A DNA stretch of 64,000 nt from Streptomyces sp. MspMP-M5 (GTDB taxonomy: Bacteria; Actinomycetota; Actinomycetes; Streptomycetales; Streptomycetaceae), in the NCBI RefSeq assembly GCF_000373585.1, contig NZ_KB891929.1, forward strand, positions 124,001-188,000, in the 5' to 3' direction. How positions within the stretch are numbered: position 1 is the first letter of the stretch; every line of letters begins with the position of its first letter. Made by a program: the position numbers and the translations under genes. The notes beneath the pieces were generated by a model. It made no database searches, had not been told where the DNA came from, and saw only the letters and a list, made by a program, of their open reading frames with translations. Shown here piece by piece: positions 18,381 through 26,903 of the stretch.

Positions 18381-20096
18381 ATGGACGACCGTATGGACGA
18401 CCACATGGACGACCTCATACCGGACGGGGCCGGCACCGCACCGGACGACGCCGGCACGGGGACGGGGGCGGGTGACGTCGGCACGGTGACGGGCGACGCC
18501 TACCTGGCCGGCCGGCACGCCCCGGAGGGCTCGCCCGCCCACCGGCTCTACCTCTGGATCGAGCGCCTGCACGACCTCATGACCCTCTTCCACGAGCAGT
18601 TCGTCCACGAGGACTGGGAGCACGAATACAGCGCCCGTTCACTGCCGGAGGTGGAGGAGGCACTGCTCGCCTTCGGCGCCGTCGACGACGGCGACGACGC
18701 CACCCCGCTCCACATCGAGGCCGCGGCCGCCTATCTGGGCGAGACCCTGCTCCAGGAGGCGGGCGGCCGCTGGGACTGGGACGCGGCCGCGGGCACCGAC
18801 GGCCTGCCCGTCGTCCGCCCCGATCCGGCCCTCGGCTGCGCACCGGTCGTGCCACTGCTCGTCGTGGGGCAGGCGCTGCGCGAGGCGTCCGGCCGGGTCC
18901 TCGCCACGGCGGCGCGCCTGCTGCGCAAGGCGGTCCGGGACCGTCAGCGGGAGCATCCGGAGTGGTGGCCGCAGCAGGTCCGCACACCGTGGGTGCACGC
19001 CGGGGCGGTCCACACGGACTGCCGCGCCCCGGAGCGCTGGCGGAACGACCGCATGATCGACTACCTCCGCTGGTGGGCGGAGCAGGCCGGCGGCCGCGAC
19101 CGCTGGCTCTTCACCCCGGCCTCCCTGGACGCCATGGAGGCGCTGCTGCGCAAGCACTTCCGCACGGTCGAGGACTACGACCGCGTCGCCGACGAGCCCT
19201 TCTGGGTCATGGCCGCCTGGTACGTGGGCCAGTACGTCGTCCACAACAAGGGCGCCCTGTGGCAGTACCGCGAGGTCAACCCGGACGCCCCGCCGGGCAC
19301 GTGGTACGCGGCGGACAACTACTGGACGGGCAGCGTCTTCGTCAGCCAGCGGCTGCGCTACGACGGCCACGCCGCACACCCCTGGGCGATGCTGCGCGAG
19401 GCGGTCGCCGGCAAGGACCTGCGCGAGATCGTGGACCGCTTCCCGGCCCCCCTCCCCCACCGCGCAGCCGTCGCCGAGCGCGTGACCTGGCCCGAGCAAC
19501 TGTGGCCGCAGGCCCGTCCGGAACACCTGACTCCGCCGGCCCTCCCGCCGCTCACGGCCGCGGAGTCGGCGGAACTGACCGAGGCCGACGACCTCCAGGG
19601 CCCGGACTGGTTCGACAACCACCGGCTCAGCACCTGGCTCGCCGAACGGCGGGACGCCTTCCCCGCCTGGGCCGAGGCCGCCGGCGGCACCGCCGCGGCC
19701 TGGGACTTCTCCCCCGCCTCCCTCGACCGCCTCGAAGCCCTGGTGCGCGCCCGCTTCACCACCTACGAGGAGATGGTCGCCGCGAAGGACGAGCCGTTCC
19801 TGACCGGCGCCGCCTGGTACTTCGGCGAGGTCCAGGTCAGAACGTGCGGCGCCGTCTGGCGCTGCCGCCCACAGCCCCCCGAGGACCCCGACAACCCCTA
19901 CGACGTCCCCATGGTCCAGGCCCCCCGCCCCACCCCGGACGAGGACACGTACGGGGACGGGGACGGGGAGGACCATGAGGAGGACCATGACGACGAGGAG
20001 TACATCCACCTCTGCGACCCGCCCGGGAGCCTGCGCGCCCTGCTCCTGAACGGCCCCGAGTCACACCTCCGGGACGCACTGGAGGCATACGGCTGA
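18381..20096 (+). CDS. Unknown protein with three internal repeats
   Basis: A 571-residue acidic soluble protein of unknown function. A motif of about 55 residues appears three times: near 85-135 (ending YLGETLLQEAGGRWDWD), near 252-305 (FTPASLDAMEALLRKHF to YVGQYVVHNKGALWQYR), and near 435-490 (FSPASLDRLEALVRARF to YFGEVQVRTCGAVWRC). Each copy has S-x-x-x-[LV]-E-x-x-L, an acidic turn, AAWYxGE and G-x-x-W. The last 80 residues are acidic and low-complexity. The gene is monocistronic. It may be a peptide-binding or immunity-type scaffold, but nothing visible is catalytic. Confidence 0.8.
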   Translation: MDDRMDDHMDDLIPDGAGTAPDDAGTGTGAGDVGTVTGDAYLAGRHAPEGSPAHRLYLWIERLHDLMTLFHEQFVHEDWEHEYSARSLPEVEEALLAFGAVDDGDDATPLHIEAAAAYLGETLLQEAGGRWDWDAAAGTDGLPVVRPDPALGCAPVVPLLVVGQALREASGRVLATAARLLRKAVRDRQREHPEWWPQQVRTPWVHAGAVHTDCRAPERWRNDRMIDYLRWWAEQAGGRDRWLFTPASLDAMEALLRKHFRTVEDYDRVADEPFWVMAAWYVGQYVVHNKGALWQYREVNPDAPPGTWYAADNYWTGSVFVSQRLRYDGHAAHPWAMLREAVAGKDLREIVDRFPAPLPHRAAVAERVTWPEQLWPQARPEHLTPPALPPLTAAESAELTEADDLQGPDWFDNHRLSTWLAERRDAFPAWAEAAGGTAAAWDFSPASLDRLEALVRARFTTYEEMVAAKDEPFLTGAAWYFGEVQVRTCGAVWRCRPQPPEDPDNPYDVPMVQAPRPTPDEDTYGDGDGEDHEEDHDDEEYIHLCDPPGSLRALLLNGPESHLRDALEAYG

Positions 20097-20192
20097 GGGG
20101 CACGGGACCGCCATCGTGCCCCCGACACCCTGGACACGCCCTGATGCAGACGGAACTCACCCCATCTACCCCACCTACCCCACCCACCCCAC

Positions 20193-20672
20193 CTAATGGA
20201 GGCAGAACTCATTCCCCTCCGGGTCCGTCATGACCACCCACGCGCCGGCCGGTTCCCTGACCTCCCGCCGGACTCGGGCGCCGAGGGCGCAGAGCCGTGC
20301 CACCTCCTCGTCCCGCCGCCCCGCGGGGCCGTGCAGATCGATGTGCAGCCGGTTCTTTCCCGCCTTGGCCTCCGCTCGCGGTATGCGGTTGAAGAGCAGC
20401 CGCCGCCCGAGTCCCGTGCCGCTCTCCGGGTCGTACGGGTCGTCGGGGTGCCGGACCGCCGCCGCGTCCCGCCAGGCGCGCCGGTCGTGGTGGCCGACGA
20501 GGATCTCCGGCGCCACGGCACCGAGGCCGAGAAGCTTGCCGATGAGGGCACTGTGGTCCTCGACCTCGTAACGGAGCGCGCCCGCCCAGAAGTCGGCCTG
20601 GGCATGCGGGTCGTGGGCGTCGACGACGAGTTTCCAGTGCAGCGGTGCCGGGGGCATGGGAGTTGTGGTCAT
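20193..20672 (-). CDS. VOC-family (glyoxalase/bleomycin-resistance fold) protein
   Basis: A 159-residue protein with two beta-alpha-beta-beta-beta modules. KLVVDAHDPHAQADFWAGAL is the first strand-helix, and RLHIDLHGP and GNEFCLH supply typical second-module metal positions. It belongs to the actinobacterial VOC subgroup often called glyoxalase-like. The start at 20672 was chosen over 20681; both are possible. A run of CCCACCTA repeats (about 20160-20195) lies at the stop codon. Substrate unknown. Confidence 0.8.
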   Translation of the reverse strand: MTTTPMPPAPLHWKLVVDAHDPHAQADFWAGALRYEVEDHSALIGKLLGLGAVAPEILVGHHDRRAWRDAAAVRHPDDPYDPESGTGLGRRLLFNRIPRAEAKAGKNRLHIDLHGPAGRRDEEVARLCALGARVRREVREPAGAWVVMTDPEGNEFCLH

Positions 20673-20777
20673 GGTCACCACTTATAGCCCCCGGCACTGA
20701 CAACGGCCGGTCGCGCGAGGGCGGTCGGCCTGCCCGGGCGGGGGCGGCTTCCCGGGGCCCCGGTCCGTTTCCGGGTC

Positions 20778-22142
20778 TCAGAACAGCTTCCCCGGGTTGA
20801 GGATTCCCAGCGGGTCGAAGACCTGCTTGATGCCGCGGTGCAGGGCCACGCCGTCGGGGCCGAGTTCGCGGGCCAGCCAGTCCTTCTTCAGGACGCCGAC
20901 GCCGTGTTCGCCGGTGATGGTGCCGCCGAGGCGGAGGCCGAGGGCCATGATCTCGTCGAAGGACTCGCGGGCGCGCCGCTCCTCGTCCGGGTCGGCCGGG
21001 TCGAAGCAGACCAGCGGATGGGTGTTGCCGTCGCCGGCGTGTGCGCAGACGCCGATGGTGAGGTCGTGCTTCTCGGCGATGGCGGCGGTGCCCGCCAGCA
21101 TCGTGGCGAGCTGCGAACGGGGCACGCAGACGTCGTCGATGAGCATCGCGGGCTTGATCCGCTCCAGGGCGGTGAAGGCCAACCGCCGCGCCTGGAGGAG
21201 GAGTTCGGACTCGGCGGCGTCGTCGGCGGGGACGACCTGGGTGGCGCCGGCCGCCTCGCACAGCGCGCCGACCGCGGCCAGGTCGGCCACCGCGTCGGGG
21301 GTGTCGAAGGCGGCCAGCAGCAGCACCTCGGTGGTCTCCGGCAGGCCCATCTGGGCCATGGCGTTGACCGCGCGGATGCTGGTGCGGTCCATGAGTTCGA
21401 GGAGGGAGGGGGTGTGACCGTCGGCCATGATCCGGCAGACCGCGTCGCCGGCCGCCGTCACCGAGTCGAACTCGGCCACCATGGCGAGCTGTCGGGGCGG
21501 CGCGGGCTTCAGGGCCAGGGTGGCGCGGACGACGACGCCGAGGCTGCCCTCGGAGCCGACGAAGAGGCGGGTGAGGTCGTAGCCGGCGACGCCCTTGGCG
21601 GTGCGGCGGCCGGTGGTGATCAGCCGGCCGTCGGCGAGGACGACCTCCAGGCCGAGCACGTACTCGGCGGTGACGCCGTACTTCACGCAGCACAGGCCGC
21701 CGGCGGCGGTGCCGATGTTGCCGCCGATGGTGCACGTCTCCCAACTGGACGGGTCCGGCGGGTAGTAGAGGCCGTGCTCGTTGACGGCGCGGGAGAGGAC
21801 GGCGTTGACGACGCCCGGTTCGACCACCGCGATCCGGTCGACGGGGTTGATCTCCAGGATGCGGTCCATTTTGACGAGCGACAGGACGATGCAGCCGTCG
21901 GTGGCGTTGGCGGCGCCCGAGACGCCGGTGCGGGCGCCCTGCGGGACGACCGGGACGCGCAGCTCGGTGGCCGTCCGCAACACGTGCTGGACCTGCTCGA
22001 CGGTGCGCGGCAGGACGACCACCGCGGGGGCGCCGGCGGCGCAGAAGTTGGCCATGTCCCGGGCGTAGGAGCCGGTGACGTCGGGGTCGGTGAGCAGCGC
22101 TTCCGCCGGGAGCCCGGCGCTCAGGCGTTCGATGAGGTCCAT
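20778..22142 (-). CDS. FAD-linked oxidase, GlcD/D-lactate dehydrogenase type
   Basis: A 454-residue flavoprotein of the VAO/PCMH family. The FAD-binding segment is VVVLPRTVEQVQHVL through VVPQGARTGVSGAA, followed by PPDPSSWETCTIGGNIGTAAG. The C-terminal cap has HAGDGNTHPLV and the substrate/FAD motif TGEHGVGVLKK, ending ILNPGKLF. It should oxidise a 2-hydroxy acid such as glycolate or D-lactate. No GlcE/GlcF partners are adjacent. A strong inverted repeat lies 19 bp upstream of its start. Confidence 0.88.
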   Translation of the reverse strand: MDLIERLSAGLPAEALLTDPDVTGSYARDMANFCAAGAPAVVVLPRTVEQVQHVLRTATELRVPVVPQGARTGVSGAANATDGCIVLSLVKMDRILEINPVDRIAVVEPGVVNAVLSRAVNEHGLYYPPDPSSWETCTIGGNIGTAAGGLCCVKYGVTAEYVLGLEVVLADGRLITTGRRTAKGVAGYDLTRLFVGSEGSLGVVVRATLALKPAPPRQLAMVAEFDSVTAAGDAVCRIMADGHTPSLLELMDRTSIRAVNAMAQMGLPETTEVLLLAAFDTPDAVADLAAVGALCEAAGATQVVPADDAAESELLLQARRLAFTALERIKPAMLIDDVCVPRSQLATMLAGTAAIAEKHDLTIGVCAHAGDGNTHPLVCFDPADPDEERRARESFDEIMALGLRLGGTITGEHGVGVLKKDWLARELGPDGVALHRGIKQVFDPLGILNPGKLF

Positions 22143-22160
22143 GCCCTCAGACTCGCACCC

Positions 22161-22194
22161 GTGGGCCGTACACGGAAGATCGTGTACGGCCCAC
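22161..22194. promoter_or_regulatory. 14-bp perfect inverted repeat between hppD and the FAD-oxidase gene
   Basis: GTGGGCCGTACACG, a 6-nt spacer (GAAGAT), then CGTGTACGGCCCAC. Both flanking genes run on the minus strand. It can be the hppD terminator or an operator for the oxidase 19 bp beyond; the sequence does not decide. Confidence 0.6.
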
Positions 22195-22266
22195 GGAGTG
22201 GCCCGACGAGCAGCCGGCGCGCAGCGCCTGTCATCTGGGGGCGGAGGTCGGGTGACGGGCGGGCGC

Positions 22267-23424
22267 TCAGAGGTTGCCGCGGCGGTCCTGTTCGCGCTCG
22301 ATGGCCTCGAAGAGGGCCTTGAAGTTGCCCTTGCCGAAGCCGAGGGAGCCGTGCCGCTCGATCATCTCGAAGAAGACGGTCGGGCGGTCCTGGACCGGCT
22401 TGGTGAAGATCTGGAGCAGGTAGCCGTCCTCGTCGCGGTCGGCGAGGATCTTCAGCTCGCGCAGCTCGTCGAGGGGGACACGGGTCTCGCCGACCCACTC
22501 GCCGAGGGTGTCGTAGTAGGTGTCGGGGACGTCGAGGAACTCGACGCCGGCGGCGCGCATCTGGCGCACGGACGCGACGATGTCGTTGGTGGCCAGCGCG
22601 ATGTGCTGGACGCCGGGGCCGCCGTAGAACTCCAGGTACTCGTCGATCTGGGACTTCTTCTTGGCCACGGCCGGCTCGTTGAGCGGGAACTTCACCTTCT
22701 TGGTGCCGTCCGCGACGACCTTGGACATCAGCGCCGAGTACTCGGTGGCGATGTCGTCGCCGACGAACTCCTTCATGTTGGTGAAGCCCATGACCTTGTT
22801 GTAGAAGGCCACCCACTCGTCCATCTTGCCGAGCTCGACGTTGCCGACGCAGTGGTCGATCGCCTGGAAGAAACGTTTCGCCGGAGGGGCGACCAGCGGC
22901 TGGGCGGCGACGAAGCCCGGCAGGTAGGGGCCGTCGTAGCCGGCGCGCTCCACCAGGGTGTGCCGGGTCTGGCCGTAGGTGGCGATGGCGGCGCGCACGA
23001 CCGTGCCGTGCTCGTCCTTGGTCTCGTAGGGCTCCGTGAGGCCGGTGGCACCGTGCTCGACGGCGTAGGCGTACGCCGCGCGGGCGTCCGGCACCTCGAT
23101 GGCCAGGTCGACGACGCCGTCGCCGTGCGCGGCCACGTGGTCGGCGAGGAAGCGGCCCCACTCGGTGGTCGGCTTGACCACCGAGGTGAAGACGAAACGG
23201 GCACCGCCGGACTCCAGGACGTAACTGGCCGTCTCGCGGCTGCCGGTCTCCGGGCCCTGGTAGGCCACGCGCCGCATGCCGAAGGCGGTGGCGTAGTAGT
23301 GCGCGGCCTGCTTGGCGTTGCCGACGGCGAAGACGACCGCGTCCATCCCCTTGACCGGGAAGGGGTCCGCCTGCCGGGCCGTGGCGGGGGTGGTGGGCTG
23401 GGTGTGCATCGTGGTCTCTGCCAT
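22267..23424 (-). CDS. hppD: 4-hydroxyphenylpyruvate dioxygenase
   Basis: A 385-residue two-VOC-domain enzyme converting 4-hydroxyphenylpyruvate to homogentisate in tyrosine catabolism. The iron ligands fit: His in FQAIDHCVGNVELG, His in GVQHIALATNDI, and Glu in PTVFFEMIERHG. The C-terminal GSLGFGKGNFKALFEAIE closes the active site. Full length. It is divergent from an Lrp-type regulator, the standard arrangement for hpd control. Confidence 0.96.
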   Translation of the reverse strand: MAETTMHTQPTTPATARQADPFPVKGMDAVVFAVGNAKQAAHYYATAFGMRRVAYQGPETGSRETASYVLESGGARFVFTSVVKPTTEWGRFLADHVAAHGDGVVDLAIEVPDARAAYAYAVEHGATGLTEPYETKDEHGTVVRAAIATYGQTRHTLVERAGYDGPYLPGFVAAQPLVAPPAKRFFQAIDHCVGNVELGKMDEWVAFYNKVMGFTNMKEFVGDDIATEYSALMSKVVADGTKKVKFPLNEPAVAKKKSQIDEYLEFYGGPGVQHIALATNDIVASVRQMRAAGVEFLDVPDTYYDTLGEWVGETRVPLDELRELKILADRDEDGYLLQIFTKPVQDRPTVFFEMIERHGSLGFGKGNFKALFEAIEREQDRRGNL

Positions 23425-23553
23425 GTCCGCAGAGTCCCGCCGATCCACAAGGTGCGCAATAGTTTGTGCAATCGCTGGGCATTGTGTACAGCAGTCCGCC
23501 GGACCGGTCGGGCGATCTGTACATGATGACCATCGGAATCGGAGGTGGCGGCC
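23425..23553. promoter_or_regulatory. hppD/Lrp divergent control region
   Basis: 129 bp with Lrp-like dyads: GCGCAATAGTTTGTGC (23454-23469) is an imperfect GCnCAA-n4-TTGnGC palindrome, followed by CAATCGCTGGGCATTG and two TGTACA words. Binding by the adjacent Lrp protein is inferred. Confidence 0.5.
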
Positions 23554-24021
23554 GTGGCGATCGATCATTTGGACGGGGCGCTGCTGGAACTGCTCGCCCG
23601 GGAACCGCGGATCGGCGTGCTGGAGGCGTCCCGCCGGCTGGGGGTGGCCCGCGGGACGGTCCAGGCGCGGCTCGACCGGCTTCAGTCGAATGGCGTGATC
23701 AGGGGGTTCGGGCCGGACGTGGACCCGGCGGCGCTGGGCTATCCGGTGACCGCGTTCGCGACCCTGGAGATCAAACAGGGCCAAGGCAGCGACGTACGGG
23801 CCCACTTGGCGTCCGTACCGGAAGTGCTGGAGCTGCATACAACGACCGGACACGGGGACATGCTCTGCAGGCTCGTCGCGCGGTCGAACGCCGATCTCCA
23901 GCGGGTTATCGACCTGGTCGTGGGCTTTGATGGCATTGTGCGGGCATCGACGGCGATCGTCATGGAAAATCCGGTTCCGCTCCGGATCATCCCGCTGGTG
24001 AAGCAGGCCGCGGGAGGCTGA
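23554..24021 (+). CDS. Lrp/AsnC-family regulator (HpdR-like)
   Basis: A 155-residue regulator with an N-terminal HTH (LDGALLELLAREPRIGVLEASRRLGVARGTVQARLDRL) and a C-terminal RAM/ligand domain (VLELHTTTGHGDMLCRLVARS). The GTG at 23554 sits 8 nt after GGAGG, favouring it over the GTG at 23545. Its position opposite hppD suggests it senses aromatic amino acids or 4-HPP and controls that gene; this is inference from layout. Confidence 0.9.
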   Translation: MAIDHLDGALLELLAREPRIGVLEASRRLGVARGTVQARLDRLQSNGVIRGFGPDVDPAALGYPVTAFATLEIKQGQGSDVRAHLASVPEVLELHTTTGHGDMLCRLVARSNADLQRVIDLVVGFDGIVRASTAIVMENPVPLRIIPLVKQAAGG

Positions 24022-24083
24022 CGGCGGCGGGCCGCGGTCCGCTCCGGGCGGCCGGGAGCGGTGCCGGACCGAGGAGGCGACGG

Positions 24084-24731
24084 GTGAACTTCTGGGAGTA
24101 CGTCGGCAGTCGGCACACCCAGCTGCTGACGGACACGTTCCAGCACGCCAGCGCGGTCTTCCAGTGCATGGTGATCGCGACGGTGCTGGGCGTCGTCCTC
24201 GGCGTCGCCACCTACCGCAGCGAGTGGGCCGGGGCGCTGGCGACGACGGCCACCGCGACGATCCTGACCATCCCGTCGCTGGCCCTGATCGGCCTGCTGA
24301 TCCCGATCGTCGGCCTGGGCGTCGCACCGACCGTCGTGGCGCTGACCCTGTACGGGCTGCTGCCGGTGGTGCGCAACGCCATCGTGGGGCTGCGCGGGGT
24401 GGACCCGGCGCTGGTGGACGCGGCCAAGGGCATCGGGATGTCGCGGGCCGCCCGGCTGCTGCGGGTCGAACTCCCGCTGGCCTGGCCGCCGATCCTCACC
24501 GGTATCCGGGTCGCCACGCAGATGCTGATGGGCATCGCGGCCGTCGCCGCCTTCGCCTCGGGCCCCGGCCTGGGCAACGAGATCTTCCGCGGGATCGCCT
24601 CCCTGGGCAGCGCCAACTCGCTCAACCAGGTGCTCGCCGGCACGCTCGGGATCGCCGTCCTGGCCCTCCTCTTCGACGCCGCCTACGTCCTGATCGGACG
24701 CCTGACCATTCCCAGGGGGATCCGTGCCTGA
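24084..24731 (+). CDS. Osmoprotectant ABC transporter permease 1
   Basis: A 215-residue inner-membrane permease of the OpuB/ProW type with about 5-6 helices. The cytoplasmic coupling motif is conserved: GVDPALVDAAKGIGMSRAARL, followed by the VELPLAWPPILTGIR loop. It is the first gene of a four-gene operon and overlaps the ATPase gene by 8 bp. It should help import glycine betaine, choline or carnitine. The start is GTG at 24084. Confidence 0.9.
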   Translation: MNFWEYVGSRHTQLLTDTFQHASAVFQCMVIATVLGVVLGVATYRSEWAGALATTATATILTIPSLALIGLLIPIVGLGVAPTVVALTLYGLLPVVRNAIVGLRGVDPALVDAAKGIGMSRAARLLRVELPLAWPPILTGIRVATQMLMGIAAVAAFASGPGLGNEIFRGIASLGSANSLNQVLAGTLGIAVLALLFDAAYVLIGRLTIPRGIRA

Positions 24732-26058
24732 GCCGAACGGGAGCAACGGGAACAACGGGAACAACGGGAGCAACCCAGCCGCCACGGAGCGGGCCGCGCG
24801 CCCGCCCGGCTCGACGGGCGCCGCCATCCGGCTGGAACACCTGACGAAGGTCTACCCCGGCAGCCCCGCCCCGGCCGTGGACGACGTCAGCATGGAGATC
24901 GGGGCCGGCGAGACGGTGGTGTTCGTCGGGCCGTCCGGCTGCGGCAAGTCCACCACGCTCAAGATGATCAACCGGCTGATCGAGCCGACCTCGGGGCGGA
25001 TCCGGATCGGCGACGAGGACGTCACCGCGATCGACCCGGTCCGGCTGCGCCGCAAGGTCGGCTACGCCATCCAGGCGTCCGGGCTCTTCCCGCACATGAC
25101 GGTGGCGCAGAACATCGCGCTGGTGCCGCGGATGACCGGCTGGTCCAAGGCGCGGACCAAGGAGCGCGTGGAAGAGATGCTCGACCTGGTCGGGCTGGAC
25201 CCGGGCGAGTTCCACCACCGCTATCCGCGGCAGCTCTCCGGCGGCCAGCAGCAGCGGGTCGGGGTGGCCCGGGCGCTCGCCGCCGACCCGCCGGTGCTGC
25301 TGATGGACGAGCCGTTCGGCGCCGTCGACCCGATCACCCGCGACCACCTCCAGGACGAGCTGATCCGGCTCCAGCACGAGCTGCACAAGACCATCGTCTT
25401 CGTCACCCACGACTTCGACGAGGCGATCAAGCTGGGCGACCGGATCGCGGTGCTCCGCGAGCGCTCGCACATCGCCCAGTTCGACACCCCGGAGGCCATC
25501 CTCACCAACCCGGCGGACGACTTCGTCTCCGGCTTCGTGGGCGCCGGGGCGGCGCTGAAGCGGCTGAACCTGACCCGGGTGCGGGACGTGGGGGTGGTCG
25601 ACTTCCCCACCGCGCAGCTCGACGACCCGCTGCAGTCGATCTTCGACCTGGTGCGGGACGGCGGCACCAACGAGGTGCTGCTGCTGGACCGGCACCACCG
25701 CCCGTACAAGTGGCTGCGCCGCGGTGACCTCTCGCGGGCCAAGCAGTCGCTGGCCCGGGCCGGCACGCTCGTCACCGACACAGTGACCAGGGACGCGACG
25801 CTGCGCGACGCCCTGGAGGCGGTGCTGACCGACAGCGCGGGCCGGGTCGCGGTCACCGGCCGGCGCGGCGAGTACACCGGTGTGGTCGACATGGAGACGC
25901 TGATGAACAACGTCCACGAACTGCTGGAGGAGGACCGGCTGGAGGCCCTGGAGCACCAGCACCAGCTGCGGGCGCAGCGCGCCCACCGGACCCAGCTCGC
26001 CCAGGAGGGCCTGGACGGCGCCGGCGGGCCCCAGGGCGGCGCGGGAGGCCGGGCGTGA
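24724..26058 (+). CDS. Osmoprotectant ABC transporter ATP-binding protein with CBS domains
   Basis: A 444-residue ATPase. Walker A is FVGPSGCGKSTT, the signature is LSGGQQQRVGVARALA, Walker B is PVLLMDEPFGAVD, and the switch His is in FVTHDFDEA. After the nucleotide domain, residues about 285-400 hold a CBS-pair-like region (ending GRVAVTGRRGEYTGVVDME), as in OpuA-type ionic-strength sensors. An Asn/Gly-rich N-terminus and Gln/Gly-rich tail are low complexity. The gene overlaps both permease genes. Confidence 0.93.
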   Translation: MPEPNGSNGNNGNNGSNPAATERAARPPGSTGAAIRLEHLTKVYPGSPAPAVDDVSMEIGAGETVVFVGPSGCGKSTTLKMINRLIEPTSGRIRIGDEDVTAIDPVRLRRKVGYAIQASGLFPHMTVAQNIALVPRMTGWSKARTKERVEEMLDLVGLDPGEFHHRYPRQLSGGQQQRVGVARALAADPPVLLMDEPFGAVDPITRDHLQDELIRLQHELHKTIVFVTHDFDEAIKLGDRIAVLRERSHIAQFDTPEAILTNPADDFVSGFVGAGAALKRLNLTRVRDVGVVDFPTAQLDDPLQSIFDLVRDGGTNEVLLLDRHHRPYKWLRRGDLSRAKQSLARAGTLVTDTVTRDATLRDALEAVLTDSAGRVAVTGRRGEYTGVVDMETLMNNVHELLEEDRLEALEHQHQLRAQRAHRTQLAQEGLDGAGGPQGGAGGRA

Positions 26059-26903
26059 CGCCGGGCGCGTCCGCGGGCGGGGCGGAGCCGCCACGGGACG
26101 CGGAGACGGCACGGACGGTGGAGCGGGAGGAGGCGTCGAGGACGGCGCCCGTCGGGCCCGGCGAGCGCCGGATCAGCTGGCGGAAGTGGACGTTCATGCC
26201 GGCGTTCCTGACCGCCGCGCTGCTGGCGACCTGGCTGTGGTTCCGCGGTGCCCGCCTGGACTCCATCGCGCACCAGGCGGTGGACCACGGCAAGGTGTGG
26301 CTGGCGCTGCGCCAGCACCTGGAACTGACCGGTGTGTCCACGGTGTTCGTGCTGGTGATCGCGATTCCGCTGGGCATCGCGCTGACCCGGCCGCGGCTGC
26401 GCCGGGCCACCCCGCCGGCGATGGCGCTCGCCAACCTCGGGCAGGCGGTCCCGGCGCTCGGCCTGCTGGTGCTGCTGGTCATCTGGCTGGGCATCGGGGC
26501 CCGTTCGGCGATCGTCGGCATGGTCGTCTACGCCGTGCTGCCGGTGCTGGCCAACACCCTCGCCGGGCTGCGGGGCATCGACCCGACGCTGACCGAGGCG
26601 GCCCGCGGGATCGGGATGTCGTCGCTGGGCGTGCTGGCCAAGGTCGAACTCCCGCTGGCCGTCCCGCTGATCCTGGCCGGGGTGCGGACCGCGCTGGTGC
26701 TGAACGTGGGCACCGCGACGCTGGCGACGTTCGGCGGGGGCGGCGGGCTGGGCGACCTGATCTCGGCGGGCATCATCACCCAGCGGATGCCGGTGCTGAT
26801 CCTGGGCTCGGTGCTGACGGTGGCGCTGGCGCTGCTGGTGGAGTGGCTGGCCTCGCTGGCCGAACTGCTGCTGCGGCCGCGCGGGTTGGAGGTGGCGACG
26901 TGA
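26055..26903 (+). CDS. Osmoprotectant ABC transporter permease 2
   Basis: A 282-residue permease paralogous to the first gene of the operon. The coupling segment GIDPTLTEAARGIGMSSLGVL and VELPLAVPLILAGVR match. About 40 charged N-terminal residues precede the first helix (FMPAFLTAALLATWLWF). The start overlaps the ATPase stop (GTGA) and its own stop overlaps the next start, so the four proteins are probably made in fixed ratio. Confidence 0.9.
   Translation: MTPGASAGGAEPPRDAETARTVEREEASRTAPVGPGERRISWRKWTFMPAFLTAALLATWLWFRGARLDSIAHQAVDHGKVWLALRQHLELTGVSTVFVLVIAIPLGIALTRPRLRRATPPAMALANLGQAVPALGLLVLLVIWLGIGARSAIVGMVVYAVLPVLANTLAGLRGIDPTLTEAARGIGMSSLGVLAKVELPLAVPLILAGVRTALVLNVGTATLATFGGGGGLGDLISAGIITQRMPVLILGSVLTVALALLVEWLASLAELLLRPRGLEVAT

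Noticed and set aside
20778..24021. A secondary-metabolite gene cluster around hppD
   Set aside because: The neighbours are catabolic or regulatory. No synthase, tailoring or resistance set is present.
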